From the NCBI GenBank assembly GCA_947501355.1, contig CANMVA010000002.1:62001-126000 (forward strand): a DNA stretch of 64,000 nt, written 5' to 3'. This DNA comes from an uncultured Paracoccaceae bacterium. Its GTDB lineage: Bacteria > Pseudomonadota > Alphaproteobacteria > Rhodobacterales > Rhodobacteraceae. Made by a program: the position numbers and the translations under genes. Shown here piece by piece: positions 18,889 to 27,556 of this stretch. Position 1 is the first letter of the stretch; each line of letters starts with the position of its first letter. Below the pieces are notes generated by a model, which worked only from the letters and a program-made list of their open reading frames with translations, was not told where the DNA came from and made no database searches.

Positions 18889-19806
18889 TCATTCCGCAGC
18901 AGGCACCGGTTTGGCAGCCTTTCGCTGCGCCGGGTGCAACGAGGCCCCCAGAATATGATCTGCCTTGTGGATCACCTGACCGGCCCGGCCCACGATCAAC
19001 GGATCGGGGGCCTTCACGATTTTCAGGTCCTTGCCCGGATAGTCGATACTGTTGAGGAAGTGCAGCATGCAGTTCAGGCGCGCGCGCTTCTTGTCGTTGG
19101 ATTTGATGACCGTCCACGGCGCATCTGCCGTGTCGGTGTAGAAGAACATCGCCTCCTTGGCTTCGGTATAATCATCCCACTTGTTGAGGCTGGCCTTGTC
19201 AATCGGGCTCAGCTTCCACTGCTTGAGCGGGTCTTCGGCGCGGCTATCAAAGCGGCGCTTTTGCTCGTCGCGGGTGACCGAGAACCAGTATTTATACATC
19301 CGGATGCCGGAGTTGACGAGCATCCGCTCCCATTCGGGGGTCTGGCGCATGAACTCCAGATATTCGCCCGGCTCACAGAACCCCATGACCCGTTCCACGC
19401 CCGCGCGGTTATACCAGCTGCGGTCATAAAGAACCATTTCACCCTTGGTGGGCAAATGGTCCACATAGCGCTGAAAATACCACTGGCCGCGTTCCTCATC
19501 CGTGGGCTTGTTCAACGCGACAACGCGGGCGGCACGAGGATTCAAATGCTCGGTAAAGCGTTTGATCGTGCCGCCCTTGCCCGCTGCATCGCGCCCCTCG
19601 AACAGAAGAACAAACTTCTGGCCCGTCTCCTGCGTCCACAGCTGAACCTTCAACAATTCTGCTTGCAGCTTCGCTTTCTGCGTCTCGTAAGAGCGACGCG
19701 AGAGCTTTGTCTCATACGGGTATGTCCCGGTTTCAAACGCATCCGCCTCAATCCGAGGGGGAACGTCTTTGAGGGCGGGTTTGCTTGCGGAATTGGGGGT
19801 GGCCAT
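18889..19806 (-). CDS. ppk2: Polyphosphate kinase 2
   Basis: A 305-residue PPK2-family enzyme that transfers phosphate between polyphosphate and nucleoside diphosphates. Walker A is FEGRDAAGKGGTIKRF, Walker B/lid region YDRSWYNRAGVERVMGFC, then RFDSRAEDPLKQWKLSP. The single-domain length matches class I enzymes. ATG 19806. It stands alone; ppk1 lies 15 kb away. Confidence 0.94.
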   Translation of the reverse strand: MATPNSASKPALKDVPPRIEADAFETGTYPYETKLSRRSYETQKAKLQAELLKVQLWTQETGQKFVLLFEGRDAAGKGGTIKRFTEHLNPRAARVVALNKPTDEERGQWYFQRYVDHLPTKGEMVLYDRSWYNRAGVERVMGFCEPGEYLEFMRQTPEWERMLVNSGIRMYKYWFSVTRDEQKRRFDSRAEDPLKQWKLSPIDKASLNKWDDYTEAKEAMFFYTDTADAPWTVIKSNDKKRARLNCMLHFLNSIDYPGKDLKIVKAPDPLIVGRAGQVIHKADHILGASLHPAQRKAAKPVPAAE

Positions 19807-19889
19807 CTCTGTCTCCTAGTCGTGTCGACAGAGCCTTATCGCTTTCAGGACGTGTCTACTTTGCGCTGAATCAAGTGAGACAGAATGTC

Positions 19890-20717
19890 TCAAATCGGCA
19901 AAAATCCTTTAAGATCATGCTCTTCAATCAATTTATTATAGGTATCACGATATCGTGGGTGCCCGCTGCGCGCCGCATAAGAGCCTGCAATGACAGCCGC
20001 ACGGGCCTGACGCCCCTTCGGCTGGCACAGGGCCAATAACCGCCGGATATAACGCTGATCATCGCGCCGGGCGCGCAGACCTGTATAAATCACCTGTGGC
20101 GTGACACCATCGCCCATGGCCCCGTCCAGCAGAGTCCATAACACGCCATAGCGCAGCAAACGCGCTTCGGCCTGCGGGGCCAGAAATCGTGTTGTCAGCA
20201 CCTGAGCGGCCGCGTCAGGTGCGATCGCATCTGCATATGTCGGATCCTGCAGCCACACGATACGGGACGCGACCGCAAGGTTCGCAGGGTCAGGCAGATA
20301 CCGGGCCTGCGGCGGCCGAGCGGGCGCTTTGGGTGTCACACTCACAATACGCGCGCCGGGGGCGGCCAACGCATAGCACAATGCTGCATAGCCGCCATCC
20401 TCATCGCCATAGAACAGCGTTTGCTCAAACGGATCGAACACTGCGCCATCCACGCAACGATCAAAAAGGTCAATCACCGCATCGGCGCGAAAATCATGGC
20501 CAGCCTGCGCCACGATAGTCAGCAAGGACCAACCGCGCTGACGCGCCTGCGCTTCGAGCGGGGAATGATGTTGGCCCTCATCCATTCCTTTCGGCGCAGT
20601 CGCAAAATGCACAAGAAGTTCAGGCCCTTGCCCCACGAAGCGCGCATGGTGATGCGCGCCCAACGGGCCTGTCAGGCTATCAGGATCAAGGTTGAAAATC
20701 GTCTGGGTCACAGTCAT
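19890..20717 (-). CDS. Conserved unknown protein with degenerate alpha/beta-hydrolase-like elbow
   Basis: A 275-residue protein. FYGDEDGGYAALCYALAAPGA near 100-120 resembles the nucleophile elbow of alpha/beta hydrolases (GxSxGGYAAL), but the expected Ser is Asp/Glu. QAGHDFRADAVIDLFD and LLTIVAQ are other recognisable strand-like pieces. Homologous Roseobacter proteins are variously named. The C-terminus (YRDTYNKLIEEHDLKG) is charged. Function is not assigned. Confidence 0.55.
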   Translation of the reverse strand: MTVTQTIFNLDPDSLTGPLGAHHHARFVGQGPELLVHFATAPKGMDEGQHHSPLEAQARQRGWSLLTIVAQAGHDFRADAVIDLFDRCVDGAVFDPFEQTLFYGDEDGGYAALCYALAAPGARIVSVTPKAPARPPQARYLPDPANLAVASRIVWLQDPTYADAIAPDAAAQVLTTRFLAPQAEARLLRYGVLWTLLDGAMGDGVTPQVIYTGLRARRDDQRYIRRLLALCQPKGRQARAAVIAGSYAARSGHPRYRDTYNKLIEEHDLKGFLPI

Positions 20718-20930
20718 CTCGTTTCACTCGTCACGCGCGGTCTGACAGGGCTCAAACACAGCCACAACGCGCATATCGCCTCGTCGTATTTCTCTTATCC
20801 GACAGGCGTTCTGGCGTCAAAATATGGCACCGGCAGGGCAGGATTGGACCCATCTGGTGCCGATCCGCCTTCCCCCGCCCAGCCAAACCTGCTTTATTAG
20901 GGAAAACCCTTAAGAATAAGAGCAGCTGCC

Positions 20931-22892
20931 ATGGCCGACGATCTTCTTTCCGGCACCCCAGAGCCGACCGATTACGATGCCTCCTCCATCGAAGTGCTGG
21001 AGGGGCTGGAGCCGGTGCGCAAACGCCCCGGCATGTATATCGGCGGTACGGATGAGCGCGCGCTGCATCACATGGTGGCCGAAGTGTTGGACAACTCCAT
21101 GGATGAGGCCGTCGCCGGCTTTGCCAACCGGATTGAGGTTGAGCTGCATGCGGACTACGCCCTGACCGTGCGCGACAATGGACGTGGCATCCCGATTGAT
21201 CCACATCCCAAGTTTCCCGACAAATCCGCTTTGGAGGTGATCCTCTGCACCCTTCACGCGGGGGGTAAGTTCTCGGGCAAGGCCTATCAGACATCGGGCG
21301 GTCTGCATGGTGTGGGGGCGTCGGTCGTCAACGCGCTTTCCGACAGCATGGTCGTGCAGGTCGCGCGCAACAAGGAAGTCTACGAGCAGCGCTTTTCCCG
21401 TGGCGTCCCTTTGGGCGGCGTCGAGAAGATCGGCGTCGCCCCCAACCGCCGCGGCACGACTGTGACCTTCCACGCCGACGAGCAGATCTTCGGCAAGCAC
21501 CGGTTCAAGCCCGCGCGGCTGTTCAAATCCATCCGCTCCAAGGCCTACCTCTTCTCCGGCGTCGAAATCCGCTGGAAGTCCGAGATCGACGATGGCGAGA
21601 CGCCAACCGAGGCTGTCTTCCACTTCCCCGGCGGCCTGTCGGACTACCTGTCCGAGACGCTGGGCAGCGCGTCGACCTATGCCGAACAGCCCTTCGCGGG
21701 CACCGTCGATTTTCAGGAAAAGTTCAACACCCCCGGCAAGGTCGAATGGGCGATCAACTGGACCCCGTCCCGCGACGGGTTCATCCAAAGCTACTGTAAC
21801 ACCGTGCCCACCCCCGAAGGCGGCACCCATGAGGCGGGCTTCTGGGCGGCGATCCTGAAAGGTATCCGCGCCTATGGTGAATTGATAAATAACCGCAAAG
21901 CGGGCCAGATCACGCGTGATGATTTGATTACCGGCGGTTGCGCGCTGGTATCCTGCTTTATCCGCGAGCCGGAGTTCGTCGGCCAGACCAAAGACCGCCT
22001 GGCCACGGTCGAGGCGCAGAAACTGGTCGAAAACGCGGTGCGCGACCACTTCGACAACTGGCTCGCGGCGGACACGAAATCCGCAGGCGCAATCCTCGAT
22101 TTTCTGGTGCTGCGCGCGGAGGAACGCCTGCGCCGTCGCCAGGAGAAAGAGACCGCCCGCAAATCCGCCACCAAGAAGCTGCGCTTGCCCGGCAAGCTGG
22201 TGGATTGCTCCGCCACATCGCGCGACGGGACGGAGTTGTTTATCGTCGAGGGGGACAGCGCCGGCGGCTCCGCCAAGATGGCCCGTGACCGCAAGACGCA
22301 AGCCCTTCTGCCTCTGCGCGGCAAGATCCTGAACGTGCTGGGGGCGGCCTCGTCAAAGCTGGGCTCCAATGCCGAGATCAGCGATCTGACGCAAGCGCTG
22401 GGTGTCAGCCTCGGCACGCGCTTCAATGTCGATGATCTGCGCTATGACAAGATCATCATCATGACCGACGCCGATGTCGACGGCGCGCATATCGCATCGC
22501 TTCTGATGACGTTCTTTTTCACCCAGATGCGCCCGATGATCGACGCAGGGCATCTCTATCTGGCCTGCCCGCCGCTCTTCCGTCTGACCCAAGGCGCGAA
22601 ACGGGTCTATTGCCTCGACGAGGTCGAGCGCGACGACTGGCTAGAGAAAGGTCTGGGCGGAAAAGGCAAAATCGACGTCAGCCGGTTTAAAGGCTTGGGC
22701 GAGATGGACGCGAAGGACCTTAAAGAGACCACCATGGACCCGTCATCGCGCAAATTGATCCGCGTGACGATTGACGAGGACGAGCCGGGCGAGACGGGTG
22801 ATCTGGTTGAGCGGTTGATGGGCAAGAAGCCGGAGATGCGGTTCCAGTATATCCAGGCGAACGCGCAGTTCGTTGAGGAGTTGGATGTTTGA
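20931..22892 (+). CDS. parE: DNA topoisomerase IV subunit B
   Basis: A 653-residue type IIA topoisomerase subunit that drives chromosome decatenation with ParC. The GHKL ATPase region has EVLDNSMDEAVAGFA near 50, GRGIPIDPHPKF and GGLHGVGASVVNALS; the TOPRIM domain has EGDSAGGSAK near 440 and MTDADVDGAHI near 513. The length lacks the GyrB C-terminal insert, supporting ParE. Confidence 0.93.
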   Translation: MADDLLSGTPEPTDYDASSIEVLEGLEPVRKRPGMYIGGTDERALHHMVAEVLDNSMDEAVAGFANRIEVELHADYALTVRDNGRGIPIDPHPKFPDKSALEVILCTLHAGGKFSGKAYQTSGGLHGVGASVVNALSDSMVVQVARNKEVYEQRFSRGVPLGGVEKIGVAPNRRGTTVTFHADEQIFGKHRFKPARLFKSIRSKAYLFSGVEIRWKSEIDDGETPTEAVFHFPGGLSDYLSETLGSASTYAEQPFAGTVDFQEKFNTPGKVEWAINWTPSRDGFIQSYCNTVPTPEGGTHEAGFWAAILKGIRAYGELINNRKAGQITRDDLITGGCALVSCFIREPEFVGQTKDRLATVEAQKLVENAVRDHFDNWLAADTKSAGAILDFLVLRAEERLRRRQEKETARKSATKKLRLPGKLVDCSATSRDGTELFIVEGDSAGGSAKMARDRKTQALLPLRGKILNVLGAASSKLGSNAEISDLTQALGVSLGTRFNVDDLRYDKIIIMTDADVDGAHIASLLMTFFFTQMRPMIDAGHLYLACPPLFRLTQGAKRVYCLDEVERDDWLEKGLGGKGKIDVSRFKGLGEMDAKDLKETTMDPSSRKLIRVTIDEDEPGETGDLVERLMGKKPEMRFQYIQANAQFVEELDV

Positions 22893-22903
22893 AGACTTAT
22901 GAT

Positions 22904-23350
22904 TTAAATTTGTCTTTTTGGGATTGTCGCAATTTCAAAACCATTCAAAGACCCAGGCAAACCAACACTTTGGACGTGCCAAGCATATGTCTCTGAGCAG
23001 ATCCTCACCCTTACCGCGTATTCATGAATGTTAAAGGTGACCAGACCGGTCTTAAGCTTTGCCAATATATTAGTATCGGCTTTGTGAACAAATGTTTGGA
23101 TATTCATAGTTAGCAAAAAATTCAGGCATCTCACATACACAACTACCAGCCCGTCTGCGATTTTCTTCTGCTCACCTAAGGGCAAATTACTGATCTGAGA
23201 ACTCGCGGGAAAGGAATAAGTGATCGGATGTCTATCCCCGGCTTTCGGCCAATACTCGTCGTCTTCTGTCTTCGGTGCTTGTCTAATCGCACTTCTCCTT
23301 GCGCGTATTGCCTGCTCGCGGTTAGTGATAATGTAAAATGTATGTGAAAA
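22904..23350 (-). other. ATG-less open frame in an AT-rich island (possible gene remnant)
   Basis: A frame of 148 codons without a stop, unusual for this AT-rich stretch. It has no ATG; the first plausible initiators are an ATT at 23287 with AAGGAG about 7 nt upstream and a TTG at 23185. The product would read DRHPITYSFPASSQ near its start; ITYSFP resembles the first strand of serralysin-like metallopeptidases, but no HExxH zinc motif follows. A minus-strand promoter lies just upstream. It may be a truncated or frameshifted gene. It occupies most of the 715-nt gap between parE and the ribbon-helix-helix gene. Confidence 0.3.
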
Positions 23351-23371
23351 TCAACTGTTATTTCTGTAAAT

Positions 23372-23401
23372 ATTAATGATTTCTTAAATAACCCTTGTCA
23401 A
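23372..23401 (-). promoter_or_regulatory. Sigma70-like promoter reading into the ATG-less frame
   Basis: On the minus strand, consensus TTGACA lies at 23401-23396 and ATTAAT at 23377-23372 with 18-nt spacing. Transcription would begin just before the open frame ending at 22904. The -35 box is perfect, the -10 is 4/6. Confidence 0.45.
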
Positions 23402-23529
23402 TTTGGGAGGCCAAGAGTAGGTAAGAAATACAAAAAGTGTAAAGGAAATATTACACGTTACCGCCAAGCCCCCTTAGAAATAAGGAGCAAGTCAAAGAAA
23501 GAGCTTATCATGTAGAGTGAAGCCTGGTC

Positions 23530-23555
23530 GTTCCATAGATGCTCATCTATGGAAC
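23530..23555. repeat. 11-bp perfect inverted repeat upstream of the ribbon-helix-helix gene
   Basis: GTTCCATAGAT (23530-23540) and ATCTATGGAAC (23545-23555) are perfect inverted copies around GCTC. The centre lies about 65 nt before the ATG of the RHH gene. It could be its operator or a 5' hairpin. Confidence 0.65.
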
Positions 23556-23607
23556 ATTCTTACCTACAGCATCATTAAATGAGAGACTCTGGCTTAGGAG
23601 TGTAGAC

Positions 23608-23856
23608 ATGAAAATCAAAGAACGGACCGCAAATGATAACGGAAAGTACCGGTTTACAGTGGACGTATCCCGCCGACTAGCTGAGGAAATCGAGAAGATG
23701 GCCCAGGACACCGGGCGCACGAAAGCGGAGGTTTTTCGGCTGGCGATCGAGTTGTTGTCAACAGCTCGCGAAGCTCAAAAAGATGGAATGCACGTGGGTG
23801 CTTGGGATGAGACCCCAGAGCAAAGACGCGAACGCGAATTTGTGAATTTCGGCTGA
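23608..23856 (+). CDS. Small ribbon-helix-helix (CopG-like) DNA-binding protein
   Basis: An 82-residue protein. YRFTVDVSRRLAEEIEKMA, then DTGRTKAEVFRLAIELL gives a beta strand and two helices as in CopG/MetJ-fold proteins. ATG 23608 has AGGAG 7 nt upstream; an earlier in-frame ATG at 23539 lies within the inverted repeat and has no ribosome site. A membrane-protein gene follows at 25 nt. It may repress this two-gene unit through the inverted repeat. No toxin gene is recognised next to it. Confidence 0.65.
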   Translation: MKIKERTANDNGKYRFTVDVSRRLAEEIEKMAQDTGRTKAEVFRLAIELLSTAREAQKDGMHVGAWDETPEQRREREFVNFG

Positions 23857-23881
23857 TTTTTGGACTTGGTTTCGTGGGATA

Positions 23882-24193
23882 ATGAGTAAGCCGAAAAGAG
23901 ACACCATAAAAGAGGATTCTGTCGATATTGGCAAGGAATCTAGTGACCTCCCTGTTTATTCAGAGGGGTCACTAGAGTATTTGGACGAGCGGACGCGTAT
24001 AGAAACCTATTGGTTCAAGGAAAAAGGCATCTTTTATCTGTCATGTGTTGTCATTATGGCGATTATGACCTGCGCATTGATGCTCGTTTTCTTCTCTGAA
24101 GACGCTGAAGCATTGGATTGGAGCAGACAGACCCTGTCTGCACTTTTGGGGTTTGCAGCGGGGGCGATTTGGCAAGCTAAATCAAGCAAATAG
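23882..24193 (+). CDS. Small membrane protein of unknown function
   Basis: A 103-residue protein with a polar N-terminus (about 45 residues) and a hydrophobic segment GIFYLSCVVIMAIMTCALML, plus a weaker second helix LSALLGFAAGAIWQA near the C-terminus. It follows the ribbon-helix-helix gene by 25 nt and is probably in the same unit. Base composition is AT-richer than its flanks, suggesting acquisition by transfer. No domain recognised. Confidence 0.6.
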   Translation: MSKPKRDTIKEDSVDIGKESSDLPVYSEGSLEYLDERTRIETYWFKEKGIFYLSCVVIMAIMTCALMLVFFSEDAEALDWSRQTLSALLGFAAGAIWQAKSSK

Positions 24194-24226
24194 TATCTTT
24201 TTGTTGCGGCAACCACTCTTCCACAT

Positions 24227-24871
24227 TCACCGCAAAACCAACCCACTCACCTCGGCCCGGATCGCGGTCTCGGTATCGTCGCTATCCGCTGACACAGCCA
24301 CCCCCACCAAAGCATCCGGCGACCCGCCAAACGCCTTGGCGTAATCCGCGGCTAGATCAACGCTCTCGCTGAACGATCCCGTCCCCGCCGCGCGCCTTAT
24401 CAATGTCTTGCCGCGGTTGTCCAGATACGGCGAGGCCAGTACTTGCCCGCGCGAATGATCTCCGCCCCAGACATAGACCAGCATCCGCGCGTTCTTGTTG
24501 CCCAGCAGCGAGCGCAAACGCGGGTTCGGCCCCGCACGCTCGGCGCTCGACCGGTCCATGAACACAAAATACAGCGAGATGTTCCGGTCATCGCCGCCTT
24601 TCACGCGCAGATCGGTGGGCGGCACGGATTGCGACACGCTCCAATTCCAGGACGCGGCGCGTTTATCCCACATGTCCTGGCCCAGCGCAGAATAAGCGAC
24701 CGAGACGCCCTGATCCGACGCGATCCCCAGCGACCCGCCCCGAAAGGCATAGTCATTATCGGACACGCGGAAGAATTTCTGCTCTTTCCAGCCGGAGAAT
24801 GACACAGGTCCCGCCAAAGCGGGCAAGGTGGCGAGCGACAGGGTAAGAGCGAGGGCGGAACGGTATAACAT
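24227..24871 (-). CDS. Secreted DUF3047-type protein
   Basis: A 214-residue protein with a signal peptide (LALTLSLATLPALA) and the DUF3047 pattern: FRVSDNDYAFRGGSLGIASD, WNWSVSQSVPPTDLRVKGGDD and SLYFVFMD, then YVWGG. It is periplasmic with unknown function; the fold is probably beta-rich. The ATG at 24871 is followed by a short n-region. No partner gene is evident. Confidence 0.75.
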   Translation of the reverse strand: MLYRSALALTLSLATLPALAGPVSFSGWKEQKFFRVSDNDYAFRGGSLGIASDQGVSVAYSALGQDMWDKRAASWNWSVSQSVPPTDLRVKGGDDRNISLYFVFMDRSSAERAGPNPRLRSLLGNKNARMLVYVWGGDHSRGQVLASPYLDNRGKTLIRRAAGTGSFSESVDLAADYAKAFGGSPDALVGVAVSADSDDTETAIRAEVSGLVLR

Positions 24872-24947
24872 GAAGGTCTCCTTTACCCCGGTTAAACAGC
24901 GCGCGGGCGCTCACATGCAACGCACGTTCCCGCGAGAGATATGTCAG

Positions 24948-25343
24948 CTAGCCCTGGATCGTCTCAAGATAGGCCACCAGATCGGCAATCGCGGGGCTGG
25001 TCAGGATCGGCGTGCCGTCAGGCGCGCTGAGCGCAGCACTCGCGGCGCCATCCAGATAGGGGCCGAAGATCGGCATCGGGCCGCCATGGGCGATCATCGG
25101 GTCACGACCGTCGATCTGAAAGACCACGCGGACGATGGGGAATACACCGTCATTGCCAGCTGAAAGCTGCGTCAGATCGGGCGGCGAGATGGTGAGCGCC
25201 TCGACCATCGGGCCGTCACCGGTGGCATCAAGACCATGGCAGGCGGCGCAAATATCCATGTAAAGCAGGCGTCCAGCTTCAACATCCTGCGCCGAGACGG
25301 GGGCGGCAAGAAGCAAGGTCAGGGCTAGGGTCAGGCATCGCAT
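24948..25343 (-). CDS. Small periplasmic cytochrome c
   Basis: A 131-residue class I cytochrome c. After a signal peptide (LALTLLLAAPVSA) the haem motif CAACH is at residues 32-36; GGPMPIFGPYL near 85 supplies the probable axial Met. GGAGG lies 6 nt before ATG 25343; the upstream open frame has no matching sequence. It transfers electrons in the periplasm; the partner is unknown. It is divergent from the YdcZ gene. Confidence 0.88.
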   Translation of the reverse strand: MRCLTLALTLLLAAPVSAQDVEAGRLLYMDICAACHGLDATGDGPMVEALTISPPDLTQLSAGNDGVFPIVRVVFQIDGRDPMIAHGGPMPIFGPYLDGAASAALSAPDGTPILTSPAIADLVAYLETIQG

Positions 25344-25481
25344 ATGGGGTCCTCCGGGGTTGGATATGAGATCAATGTAGCAGTGTTGCGCGGGCGCGCT
25401 TTGATCCGGATCAGACGAGATGCGGAGGGTGCTTGCACCGCGCCGCCCGCTGGCACAGGATGCGCGGGAAAGGGGAGTTCC

Positions 25482-25916
25482 ATGCCGTTTTACGCCCTCA
25501 CTATGCTGACCGCCGGGATCGGCATCCCTATTCTGGCGGCCCTGAACGCCGCCCTTGGTGCACGGATCGGGTCGCCCGCCAGCGCGTCGGTGGTTCTGTT
25601 TGCGGTCGCCTTCCTGTGCGCCTGCGTAGTGGCCCTGACCCAAGGGCCAAGTGCGCTGGGCAAGGTTGCGGCAGCCCCCAAATACCTGCTTCTCGCAGGG
25701 GCTTTGATCGCATTCTATGTGCTGACGATCACCGCCATCGCGCCGCGTTTCGGGATCGGCAACGCGGTGTTCTTCGTGCTGTTGGGTCAGTTGATCTCTG
25801 CTGCGGCCATCGACCATTTCGGGCTATTTGGGGCGCAGGTCAGCGCTCTGGGGCCCATGCGGGCGGCGGGGATTGCTTTGATGGCGGTGGGCGTTTTTCT
25901 TACGCAGAAAGCCTGA
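25482..25916 (+). CDS. DMT-superfamily YdcZ/DUF606 membrane protein
   Basis: A 144-residue protein with about five transmembrane helices; LTAGIGIPILAALNAALGAR, GSPASASVVLFAVAFL and the C-terminal AGIALMAVGVFLTQK match DUF606/YdcZ half-size DMT transporters, which work as dimers. ATG 25482 is preceded by AGGGGAG. The stop overlaps the convergent Ldh gene by 17 nt. Substrate unknown. Confidence 0.8.
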   Translation: MPFYALTMLTAGIGIPILAALNAALGARIGSPASASVVLFAVAFLCACVVALTQGPSALGKVAAAPKYLLLAGALIAFYVLTITAIAPRFGIGNAVFFVLLGQLISAAAIDHFGLFGAQVSALGPMRAAGIALMAVGVFLTQKA

Positions 25917-26874
25917 ACGTCAGGTCCCAGAGCGCGTCTGGCACTTCGACCTTTGTCATCGCTTGGCGACGTGCGCCTGGGATGCGCGCGCCCTCTTGTG
26001 CCTCGACCGCATCGACAACCCGCGCCATGCGGGCGCCAAAATCCGGTGAGACGGTCGGATCAAGGATCAGATAGGTCTGCCCCAGCCCGTGCGGCGGCCC
26101 GTCCGGCAACTTCAGCCCGCCTACGTCGAGCGAGTTGACCGACCCGGTCAACGCGGCGGCCATGACCTCTCCCATCAGGCCAAAGCCCCAGCCTTTATAG
26201 CCACCCGTGCTGACCAATGAGCCTTTCAACGCGGCGTCCGGGTCCGTTGTCGGCTTGCCATCGCCATCCACAGCCCAACCCAACGGGATCGCCTCGCCTG
26301 CCGCTTTGGCCATGGTGATCTTGCCCAAAGCCACGGCGGAGGTCGAGAAATCGAACTGCATCGCAGGCGCGCCATCACCCGGCACCGCCATGGAGATCGG
26401 GTTGGTGCCGATCACACGCTCTTTGCCGCCCGGAGGGGCCACGATGGGCGAGGCATTGGTAAACCCGATCGCGATGAACCCGGCTTGCGCAATCTGTTCA
26501 GTGAAATACCCCAGCGATGTGCAGGTATGGGCATGGGCGACGGCCAGGGTCGCAGTGCCGTTGGTTTTTGCCGCGTCAAGCGCCATAGGCAGCGCGCGTG
26601 TGAAGGCAGGCTGAGCAAAGCCGTATCGCGCGTCGGATTTTATGAAGCCAGGGCGGATCGCCTGCACATCTGGCTCCACATCACCCTTCACGCGACCGGA
26701 TTCAAGCTGGGTGCAATAGCTCTCCAGATAGTAAAGCCCGCAGATGATATTGCCGAGCGCCTCGGCACGGGCTACGGCCTTTGCAACCTCCTCGGCGATC
26801 CAGGGTGCTGCGCCGTGATTGGTTAACGCCTTGCGGCTCGTTTCATGGATGTCAGTGACGGAGACCTGCGGCAT
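25900..26874 (-). CDS. Ldh-family (malate/L-sulfolactate/ureidoglycolate) NAD(P)-dependent dehydrogenase
   Basis: A 324-residue enzyme of the MDH2/Ldh_2 family: YYLESYCTQLESGRVKG, VAHAHTCTSLGYFTEQIAQ, NPISMAVPGDGAPAMQFDFST and GYKGWGFGLMGEVMAAALTG. These oxidise 2-hydroxy acids (malate, sulfolactate) or reduce cyclic imines. ATG 26874 is one base after the lolD stop; an in-frame GTG at 26883 would overlap lolD. It is thus translationally linked to the lipoprotein-export genes, with no evident functional link. Confidence 0.82.
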   Translation of the reverse strand: MPQVSVTDIHETSRKALTNHGAAPWIAEEVAKAVARAEALGNIICGLYYLESYCTQLESGRVKGDVEPDVQAIRPGFIKSDARYGFAQPAFTRALPMALDAAKTNGTATLAVAHAHTCTSLGYFTEQIAQAGFIAIGFTNASPIVAPPGGKERVIGTNPISMAVPGDGAPAMQFDFSTSAVALGKITMAKAAGEAIPLGWAVDGDGKPTTDPDAALKGSLVSTGGYKGWGFGLMGEVMAAALTGSVNSLDVGGLKLPDGPPHGLGQTYLILDPTVSPDFGARMARVVDAVEAQEGARIPGARRQAMTKVEVPDALWDLTFRLSA

Positions 26875-26875
26875 A

Positions 26876-27556
26876 TCATTCACTCAGATGCCCTTGATCG
26901 AGACGCAGAACACGGTCCATCCGTGCAGCCAGATCAAGGTTATGGGTTGCGATCAAGGCCGACAGGCCAGTGGTGCGGACGAGTTCCATCAGCGCGCCGA
27001 ATACCCGGTCAGAGGTGGCTGGATCGAGGTTGCCTGTCGGCTCATCGGCGAGCAAAAGCTGGGGTTCATTGGCCAAAGCGCGGCAGAAGGCGACGCGCTG
27101 TTGCTCGCCGCCTGAAAGGGCAGCAGGGCGGTTATCCGCGCGATGTTCGACGCCGACACGGGTCAGAAGATCGGTCGCGCGGGCCTCCGCCTTGGCCTTT
27201 GAGACCCCATTGGCAAGCTGGGGGAGGATGATGTTCTCCGCGGCTGTGAACTCCGGCAGAAGGTGGTGAAACTGGTAGACAAACCCGACATTTTCGCGCC
27301 TTGCCGCCGTGCGGCGGCGGTCAGACAGCGTTGTCAGATCGGTTCCCGAAATCTCGACCGTGCCAGCGTCTGCCGTGTCCAACAGCCCCGCGATATGTAA
27401 AAGTGTCGACTTGCCCGCGCCCGACGGTGCGACCAAGGCCACGACCTCGCCCTGCCCAACCTCCAGATCAAGGCCACGCAGCACAGAAACCTCGTTCGAC
27501 TTGCCTTTGTTATAGGCTTTCTCGATGCCCTTCAGGCGCAGCGTCACATCACTCAT
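26876..27556 (-). CDS. lolD: Lipoprotein-releasing ABC transporter ATP-binding subunit
   Basis: A 226-residue ATPase with Walker [10 protein letters not shown] near 44, Q-loop [13 protein letters not shown], signature LSGGEQQR, Walker [13 protein letters not shown] and a switch His (ATHN). It powers release of outer-membrane lipoproteins from the inner membrane with LolC/E. Its ATG overlaps the end of the permease gene by 8 nt (ATGAGTGA). Confidence 0.93.
   Translation of the reverse strand: MSDVTLRLKGIEKAYNKGKSNEVSVLRGLDLEVGQGEVVALVAPSGAGKSTLLHIAGLLDTADAGTVEISGTDLTTLSDRRRTAARRENVGFVYQFHHLLPEFTAAENIILPQLANGVSKAKAEARATDLLTRVGVEHRADNRPAALSGGEQQRVAFCRALANEPQLLLADEPTGNLDPATSDRVFGALMELVRTTGLSALIATHNLDLAARMDRVLRLDQGHLSE

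Noticed and set aside
20910-22301. A 463-codon minus-strand frame opposite parE
   Set aside because: Shadow of parE; no recognisable protein.
22893-24226. Prophage or integrative element
   Set aside because: No integrase, tRNA target, terminal repeats or phage structural genes were found; only composition suggests transfer.
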